Shown: in pieces, positions 6,898 to 10,766 of the stretch
Layout of the letters: the number at the start of each line of letters is the position of its first letter
How positions within the stretch are numbered: the first letter of the stretch is position 1
Source of the DNA: Treponema sp.
Lineage (GTDB): Bacteria > Spirochaetota > Spirochaetia > Treponematales > Treponemataceae
Direction of reading: 5' to 3'
Assembly (NCBI GenBank): GCA_017390125.1
Contig: JAFPCT010000166.1
Location: 1 to 10,766 of the forward strand
DNA length: 10,766 nucleotides
Program-made: the position numbers and the translations under genes
The notes under the pieces: model-generated
What the model saw: the letters and a program-made list of their open reading frames with translations, nothing else
Databases searched by the model: none
Told to the model about the DNA's origin: nothing

Positions 6898-8320
6898 AAA
6901 CATTCAGCTCTTTGAAAAGAGATTTTCTTCCCTTTGCTCCCTCATAAAAAAAGACGTAGATTATTTTTCTTCCAGAGCAGGAAAACCGGAAGAAAAATCC
7001 CTGTACCCTTTCTGGACCCTGAGCGAAGCCCGGACAGGATCCATTACAGCCGAAGAGAACGGTCTGAAGCTTCATTCTGCCTATAATCCTCAGAAAGAAA
7101 GCGAAGGAATTGTTTCGCGCCAGAAAGAAAAGCTTGATTCAGCAGAAGCCGTTGTTTTCATGGGTTTTGCATTGGGCTACACACCACTTGAATGTGCCGC
7201 CAGATACCCAGACAAACAGATAATCATCATAGAACCAGATGTGACTCACTTTCTGGCAGCACTTCTTTTCATTGATTTCTCAGCCCTGTTCGCCTGTCAG
7301 AAACTGATTCTGGCCCTTTCCTGCCCTCCGGATCAGGTGATTGCACTGCTGAACCAGAATTCAATTGAAAAAACCGTATTGATTTCCGTACAGGCTCATG
7401 AATCCCATGCAAAGAAATACTTTACAACCCTCAAAGAACTTATAGACCGCAACCGTGCGAAAGAACAGATAAATCAGGCGACTCTCAGGAAGTTTGAAAA
7501 ACTCTGGCGCACAAACTGCAGGAAGAATGCTCATTACCTGAATGAACTTGAGGGCGTGAACACCCTTAAGGACAAGTTTTCAGGAATACCTTTTCTTCTG
7601 CTTGGAGCGGGGCCGTCCCTTGAAGAAATTCTGCCCATGCTGAAAGATCTTAAGGAGCGCACAAAGATAATCTGTGTGGACACAGCCCTTAAGGCATGTC
7701 TGCGGCATAATGTCGAGCCGGATTTCATAATCCTCACAGATCCGCAGTACTGGGCATACCGCCACATAGCAGGACTGTCTTCTCCGTCCAGCACGCTGAT
7801 TACAGAAATAGCCGCATACCCTGCAGTATTCCGCTTTAACTGCAGGAAAATCTATCTCTGCGATTCACAGGTACCTATGGCAAATGAATACGGTTCCGTT
7901 CCAAAGGGAAACCTTGGTGCCGGTGGTTCAGTTGCAAGCGCCGCATTGAATTTCTGCATATTCTGCGGTGCAAAGGAAATATACACCAGCGGCCTGGATC
8001 TGGCTTTTCCTGCAAAACAAACCCACATAAAAGGAAGCACCTTTGAAGAAAACGTGCACAGAACCTCCCTCAAAAACAGCACCGCAGAAACAAAAAGCCT
8101 TCCCCTGCTTTTCAACGGAAACGCAGTTCAGGCAGAAGACTATAACGGAAATCCCGTTCTTACCGATAAAAAGATGAAGATGTTTGCATGGTGGTTTGAA
8201 AGCCGTCTTGCAGAGCTTCCAGAAATAAAGGCTTTCACGCTTTCCCCTAAGGGTCTGAAGATTCCGGGAATAACTCCCTGTCCGATGGAAAAAATTTTAA
8301 ATTTACCTAAATTATGCTAA
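6878..8320 (+). CDS. Maf/DUF115 (MptE-like) family protein, probable flagellin glycosylation factor
   Basis: A 480-residue soluble protein of the DUF115/motility accessory factor family, whose flagellar members transfer nonulosonic-acid-type sugars to flagellin in the cytoplasm. The N-terminal domain has VVFMGFALGYTPLECAARYP and IIIIEPDVTHF (about 92-125), typical of Maf N-termini. The central Rossmann-like DUF115 domain has the glycine-rich GAGPSLEE (243-250), ICVDTALKACLRHNVEPDF (265-283), LTDPQ (286-290), then GAGGSVASAAL (347-357) and a TSGLDLAF phrase (370-377). It begins with TTG and overlaps the penicillin-binding protein gene by 20 bases, so it is co-transcribed with it. A flagellar link is strengthened by a sigma-28-type promoter starting on its stop codon. 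Alternatives: the family also contains archaeal 6-hydroxymethylpterin pyrophosphokinases and other glycosyltransferase-like members, so the substrate is not known. No flagellin gene is in view. Confidence 0.8.
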   Translation: MNSIWNKNIQLFEKRFSSLCSLIKKDVDYFSSRAGKPEEKSLYPFWTLSEARTGSITAEENGLKLHSAYNPQKESEGIVSRQKEKLDSAEAVVFMGFALGYTPLECAARYPDKQIIIIEPDVTHFLAALLFIDFSALFACQKLILALSCPPDQVIALLNQNSIEKTVLISVQAHESHAKKYFTTLKELIDRNRAKEQINQATLRKFEKLWRTNCRKNAHYLNELEGVNTLKDKFSGIPFLLLGAGPSLEEILPMLKDLKERTKIICVDTALKACLRHNVEPDFIILTDPQYWAYRHIAGLSSPSSTLITEIAAYPAVFRFNCRKIYLCDSQVPMANEYGSVPKGNLGAGGSVASAALNFCIFCGAKEIYTSGLDLAFPAKQTHIKGSTFEENVHRTSLKNSTAETKSLPLLFNGNAVQAEDYNGNPVLTDKKMKMFAWWFESRLAELPEIKAFTLSPKGLKIPGITPCPMEKILNLPKLC

Positions 8321-8344
8321 AGTTTGAATTTCACACACCGATAA
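8318..8344 (+). promoter_or_regulatory. Sigma-28 (FliA)-type flagellar promoter
   Basis: TAAAGTTT at 8318-8325, an 11-base spacer, then ACCGATAA at 8337-8344. The classical enterobacterial FliA consensus is TAAAGTTT-N11-GCCGATAA, so 15 of 16 positions match with the exact spacing. The -35 begins on the TAA stop codon of the Maf-like gene. Transcription should begin about 8350-8352. Sigma-28 promoters of this form are known for late flagellar genes in many bacteria; use by this organism's FliA is inferred. Confidence 0.75.
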
Positions 8345-8349
8345 TTAAA

Positions 8350-8412
8350 ATGTCGCAACTATACGGACGTTTATTCGACATCCAGACGCCTGTAAAACTT
8401 GTGCTTTCCTAA
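8350..8412 (+). CDS. Possible leaderless 20-codon peptide
   Basis: An ATG at 8350 opens 20 codons (MSQLYGRL...KLVLS) ending at TAA 8410-8412, the first bases of the terminator stem. No ribosome site precedes it, but the ATG falls at the predicted sigma-28 transcription start, so translation would have to be leaderless. The product would be basic and amphipathic. It resembles no protein known to me and may be chance; listed because its bounds fit the predicted transcript so closely. Confidence 0.2.
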   Translation: MSQLYGRLFDIQTPVKLVLS

Positions 8413-8451
8413 AAAACTTGAAAAATGTGTGAGATTTTTCAAGTTTTTTTT
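8351..8451 (+). ncRNA. Candidate sigma-28-dependent small RNA or short mRNA of about 100 nt
   Basis: Predicted from a start supplied by the sigma-28-type promoter at 8318-8344 and an end at the strong terminator at 8411-8451. Near the 5' end, ATGTCG (8350-8355) and CGACAT (8376-8381) could pair as a 6-bp stem with a 20-base loop. The middle (about 8382-8410) looks unpaired, and the 3' end is the terminator hairpin with its U tract, the layout usual for trans-acting small RNAs. A 20-codon reading frame (8350-8412) fills the same stretch, so it could instead be a tiny mRNA. Alternatively it is the leader of the HD-GYP transcript with the hairpin acting as an attenuator. No homologue is recognised. 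Confidence 0.45.
8411..8451 (+). terminator. Strong intrinsic terminator after the signal peptidase-PBP-Maf operon
   Basis: Perfect 16-bp inverted repeat: arms 8411-8426 (AAAAAACTTGAAAAAT) and 8434-8449, loop GTGTGAG (8427-8433), followed by and merging with a run of eight T. The stem is AT-rich with only two G-C pairs, but its length and the T tract make it convincing. It closes both the rightward operon and the predicted sigma-28 transcript, and stands 33 bases before the HD-GYP start codon. Confidence 0.85.
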
Positions 8452-8466
8452 ATTTAACTCCGATAT
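8439..8466 (+). promoter_or_regulatory. Weak sigma-28-like promoter before the HD-GYP gene
   Basis: TCAAGTTT (8439-8446; seven of eight match TAAAGTTT), a 12-base spacer, then TCCGATAT (8459-8466; six of eight match GCCGATAA). The -35 is formed by the terminator's own 3' arm and the spacing is one base long, so it may be chance. If used, transcription would begin about 8472, giving a 5' leader of only a dozen bases that still carries most of the GAGGAG ribosome site. Confidence 0.3.
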
Positions 8467-8470
8467 AGAT

Positions 8471-8477
8471 AGAGGAG
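8471..8477 (+). promoter_or_regulatory. Strong ribosome binding site of the HD-GYP gene
   Basis: AGAGGAG seven bases before the ATG at 8485. It is the best Shine-Dalgarno match in the window and fixes this start, in contrast with the weak or absent sites of the signal peptidase, M23 peptidase and aldo/keto reductase genes. Confidence 0.75.
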
Positions 8478-8484
8478 TATTGTC

Positions 8485-9801
8485 ATGGGCACAGTAAAAT
8501 TCGACACATTACAAAACGAACCCTCATTCAAGTCAGACTTGATGCTGGATAAAAATTTCCTCATTCTGCCAAAGACTGTTTCTGTTTCTGCAGAACTCTT
8601 GAAAATCCTCAAAGAATGGAACTTTACGGAAGGCTATTCCGATGAATCCATCCGCCTTGGCGGCAACATAGGAATCCCTAGGAAAACTGCAGACAAACCG
8701 GACAAAAATGAAGACCCGGGCAAATCCATTGCATCCTCTGTAAAAAAAGCCCTTGCAGATGCAAAATCTCCACATTTCATGAACACAGACCGGTCAAAGA
8801 TGACTTCCGTTCAGAAAGTTTATACGGAATACATGAACTACATTAATTCTGTGTACACATACTATGCTACGAACAAAAAAATCAACTTTCAGGAACTTTC
8901 CGAAACTGTAAAAGAGCTCTGCGTATTTATCAAGGACAACAAGCGCTATGTACTGCGCATAACTCCGTCAGCTGAATCCAGAAGTAAGAATTTTCTTGTA
9001 ATACATTCAATGCGGTCTACAGTCCTTGCAATTACAATCGGAATCGAACTCCACATGGCCCTCTCAAAGCTTATTGAGCTTGGAGTAACATGCATTCTTC
9101 ATGAAATCGGAATGCTCCGTCTTCCTCCTCAGCTTTACCTTACTGACAGGACCCTTACTTCCGGGGAACGGGCGCGGATCATGACACACCCTGTCCTTGG
9201 CTTCAACATTCTCAAGGAGCTCGACTTTCCCCTCAGCATTCAGCTCGGAGTTCTAGAGCATCATGAAAAGGAAAACGGCATGGGCTATCCACGGCACCTT
9301 CATGGAACAAAGATTTCATCCTATGCAAAAATCATAACAGTTGCCTGCTCTTTTGAAGCAATTACTGCTCCCCGTGAATACAAGACAGAACGTACTACTT
9401 TTGAGGCCATGGTAGAAATGCTCAAGAACCAGAACCTTCAGTACGACCCGACAGTCATCAAGGCGCTGCTTTTCAGCCTTTCGCTCTACCCTATCGGCGC
9501 CTTTGTATACCTTCAGAACGGAAAAGTTGGAATTGTTACAGACGTGTCTCCGAACAACCCTAAAAATCCGATTGTTCAGCTTGCTGTGGAACGGGACAAG
9601 GACGGCGGAGTCATATCCATTCAGACAGATGACGGCCAAAATAAAATCAGCCGTGTCCTTTCAAAAGAAGAACAGGCTGACGTTCAGAATCAGATGAATC
9701 AGACCCATGAAATACGGAAACTTACAAAGGCTCTTGAATCTGCAAAAAAAGAAGAGGAGGACGGAGGATTTTCTTCCGTTGATTTAAGCGAATTCGCCTG
9801 A
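8485..9801 (+). CDS. HD-GYP-fold protein with altered metal ligands (c-di-GMP phosphodiesterase or sensor)
   Basis: A 438-residue soluble protein. The N-terminal part (about 15-65: LDKNFLILPKTVSVSAELLKILKEWNF) resembles the DUF3391-like domain that precedes many HD-GYP domains; a charged linker follows (65-105). The HD-GYP domain runs about 165-340: His174 (IHSMRST), HEIGM at 206-210, His235 (THPVLG), and HHEKENGMGYP (259-269), which gives the family its GYP. Two changes stand out: the HD pair is His206-Glu207 instead of HD, and the usual D..DA segment is ACSFEA (287-292), with Cys288 where a metal-binding Asp is expected. Activity on c-di-GMP is therefore uncertain; it may bind the nucleotide without cutting it (inference). 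The C-terminal tail (about 395-438) is charged and helical. It has its own strong ribosome site and lies next to sigma-28-type sites, which suggests a motility role. The next gene is convergent, one base away. Confidence 0.85.
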   Translation: MGTVKFDTLQNEPSFKSDLMLDKNFLILPKTVSVSAELLKILKEWNFTEGYSDESIRLGGNIGIPRKTADKPDKNEDPGKSIASSVKKALADAKSPHFMNTDRSKMTSVQKVYTEYMNYINSVYTYYATNKKINFQELSETVKELCVFIKDNKRYVLRITPSAESRSKNFLVIHSMRSTVLAITIGIELHMALSKLIELGVTCILHEIGMLRLPPQLYLTDRTLTSGERARIMTHPVLGFNILKELDFPLSIQLGVLEHHEKENGMGYPRHLHGTKISSYAKIITVACSFEAITAPREYKTERTTFEAMVEMLKNQNLQYDPTVIKALLFSLSLYPIGAFVYLQNGKVGIVTDVSPNNPKNPIVQLAVERDKDGGVISIQTDDGQNKISRVLSKEEQADVQNQMNQTHEIRKLTKALESAKKEEEDGGFSSVDLSEFA

Positions 9802-9802
9802 G

Positions 9803-10564
9803 TCAGTTGAAGAACTGGCGGATATGCTCTACATCTTCCTGAAATTTTTCATCAATTACAGGAGGATGTTCGTTAAAATAAAGAACCTGATTGAGCTCTT
9901 CCTCAGTTTCAACACCCCACAAAGGAATTACATTCTCATACTGATGCAGGAATCCGAAAGCGAGAGGAATATTTGAGACAATTCCGCCGCACAAAGGCTG
10001 CATTGCAATAAAGCCCACGTCATTTTCTTCACAAAGTTTAACAAGTGCCCGGGTTGCGTCAGTACTAAGCATGCTGAAAGGGAACTGAAGGGTATCATAC
10101 AAACCTGAGCGGACTGCATTTTCTGCGGCATCCAGATCCTGAGTTGCAAAACCAATCGCAGAAATCTTTCCTGTCTCCTTAAGATTTTTAAGCACATTGT
10201 AAATGCCGTCCGGTCCATTTTCCTGAGGCACAAAGCCATCCGATTCGTACTGATACAAATCGATTTTGTCTGTGTGCATTACGTTCAGACTGGTTTCAAC
10301 ATCGCCAAGGACCTCAGCACCGCTCTGTGCCGCAGTTTTTGTGGCAACCATTACATTTGAGCGTATATCACCGATTGCATTGCCCAAAAGCCTTTCACAT
10401 TCAGGAGTTGAGCGGGAAGTATCAAAAAAGTTGATTCCCTGAGTATATGCAGAGCGTACAAGGAGAGCAGCCGTTTCTTCATCTGCAATTTTGGAAAGGC
10501 TCATGGCCCCCATTGCAACACGGCTAATCATCAAATTGGATTTACCTAATCTTATGAATTCCAT
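9803..10564 (-). CDS. Aldo/keto reductase family protein with altered catalytic tetrad
   Basis: A 253-residue TIM-barrel protein of the aldo/keto reductase superfamily, somewhat shorter than the usual 280-330. The N-terminus MEFIRLGKSNLMISRVAMGAMSL is the standard family opening and confirms the start despite no ribosome site before the ATG. Then come INFFDTS (44-50), VATKT (73-77), IDLYQYES (101-108), GKISAIGFAT (132-141), FPFSML and FIAMQPLCGG (185-194). Of the catalytic Asp-Tyr-Lys-His set, Asp48 and Lys76 remain; the Tyr position holds Thr53 (DTSRSTPECE) and the His position holds Glu107. The C-terminal cofactor-binding part is compact. NADP-dependent carbonyl reduction is the family reaction, but with these changes it may be weak or absent. 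It faces the HD-GYP gene with a one-base gap and is preceded by the terminator of the synthetase gene, so it is probably transcribed alone. Confidence 0.85.
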   Translation of the reverse strand: MEFIRLGKSNLMISRVAMGAMSLSKIADEETAALLVRSAYTQGINFFDTSRSTPECERLLGNAIGDIRSNVMVATKTAAQSGAEVLGDVETSLNVMHTDKIDLYQYESDGFVPQENGPDGIYNVLKNLKETGKISAIGFATQDLDAAENAVRSGLYDTLQFPFSMLSTDATRALVKLCEENDVGFIAMQPLCGGIVSNIPLAFGFLHQYENVIPLWGVETEEELNQVLYFNEHPPVIDEKFQEDVEHIRQFFN

Positions 10565-10602
10565 ATCTAAAATATGACAAAAAATCAGAATTGAATAAAG
10601 AC

Positions 10603-10631
10603 TGAGCCTGCCGAAACGCTCGACAGGCTCA
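10603..10631 (-). terminator. Intrinsic terminator after the glycyl-tRNA synthetase gene
   Basis: GC-rich hairpin read on the minus strand: TGAGCCTGTCGA pairs with TTCGGCAGGCTCA around a 4-5 base loop, about 12 pairs with one G-T wobble, followed by the T-rich GTCTTTATT (plus-strand 10592-10602). It lies 27 bases after the stop at 10658-10660. The plus strand also has TTTT after the stem, so it could work both ways. The TGAGCCTGTCGA core is also seen as a dispersed palindrome in other bacterial genomes (from memory). Confidence 0.75.
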
Positions 10632-10657
10632 ATTTTAAACTTCAGTCAAAGCACTGA

Positions 10658-10765
10658 TTATCTGTCAGTTCTTTCCTTTGGTTTGTAGTTCTTGATTGCT
10701 TTCTGAATGAACGGTACAAGGTCATCCAAAGAAACTCTTTCCTGAGCCATTGAATCACGGAAACG
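10658..10765 (-). CDS. glyQS: C-terminus of probable glycyl-tRNA synthetase (single-chain type), 5' part outside window
   Basis: Only the last 35 codons are visible. They begin RFRDSMAQERVSLDDLVPF and end in a basic tail (KPKERTDR) before TAA at 10658-10660. The phrase RDSMAQERV..DDLV fits the end of the anticodon-binding domain of alpha2-type glycyl-tRNA synthetases, where VRxRDSMxQxRVxIDEL is typical. This enzyme charges tRNA-Gly in the cytoplasm. The call rests on one short motif; another class II synthetase with the same anticodon-binding fold is possible. A terminator hairpin follows at once. Confidence 0.6.
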   Translation of the reverse strand, partial: RFRDSMAQERVSLDDLVPFIQKAIKNYKPKERTDR

Positions 10766-10766
10766 A

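Noticed and set aside
8162..8169. Another ACCGATAA, inside the Maf-like gene
   Set aside because: No TAAAGTTT-like box occurs about 11 bases upstream, so it is not counted as a sigma-28 promoter.
1..10766. CRISPR array, insertion sequence, prophage, tRNA or rRNA
   Set aside because: No regularly spaced repeats, transposase-like proteins, terminal inverted repeats with target duplications, or cloverleaf-like sequences were seen on reading both strands.

Overview
The window looks like chromosomal core DNA of a spirochaete, most likely a host-associated Treponema. This is inferred from the gene set and protein style: a double-LysM M23 envelope peptidase, a Maf/DUF115 flagellin-glycosylation-type protein, an HD-GYP protein, a flagellar sigma-28-type promoter, a single-chain type glycyl-tRNA synthetase tail, and very tight packing. 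No species is claimed. No insertion sequence, CRISPR array, prophage gene, rRNA or tRNA was seen, and no gap between genes exceeds 300 bases.

Layout. 1-759 (+) is the 3' part of a DacA-type D-Ala-D-Ala carboxypeptidase, cut by the window edge. It ends head-on against 756-2984 (-), a secreted propeller plus degenerate polysaccharide-deacetylase protein; one CTAG supplies both stop codons. That gene is last in a leftward operon: a membrane-anchored LysM/LysM/M23 peptidase (3242-4453), a zinc-ribbon/coiled-coil protein of 76 residues (2981-3211), then the deacetylase-like protein, joined by a 4-base ATGA overlap. A 69-base divergent promoter region (4454-4522) separates it from a rightward operon: signal peptidase I (4523-5032), a class B penicillin-binding protein with a C-terminal PASTA-like domain (5029-6897) and a Maf/DUF115 protein (6878-8320), all overlapping. 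A strong 16-bp hairpin terminator (8411-8451) follows. Next comes an HD-GYP-fold protein with degraded metal ligands (8485-9801), facing an aldo/keto reductase-like protein with a degraded catalytic tetrad (9803-10564, -). The right edge holds the C-terminus of a probable glycyl-tRNA synthetase (-) with its own terminator hairpin.

How it fits together. Most of the left 7 kb concerns cell-envelope building: peptidoglycan trimming, cross-linking and hydrolysis, and signal-peptide removal. The Maf-like and HD-GYP genes bring in motility and c-di-GMP themes.

The most interesting signal is in the 164-base gap 8321-8484. A near-perfect sigma-28 promoter (TAAAGTTT, 11 bases, ACCGATAA; 8318-8344) begins on the Maf stop codon. 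It would start transcription at about 8350-8352, and the strong terminator lies about 100 bases downstream. This predicts a short flagellar-regulon transcript: either a small RNA or a leaderless 20-codon mRNA. A second, weaker sigma-28-like site overlaps the terminator just before the HD-GYP gene.
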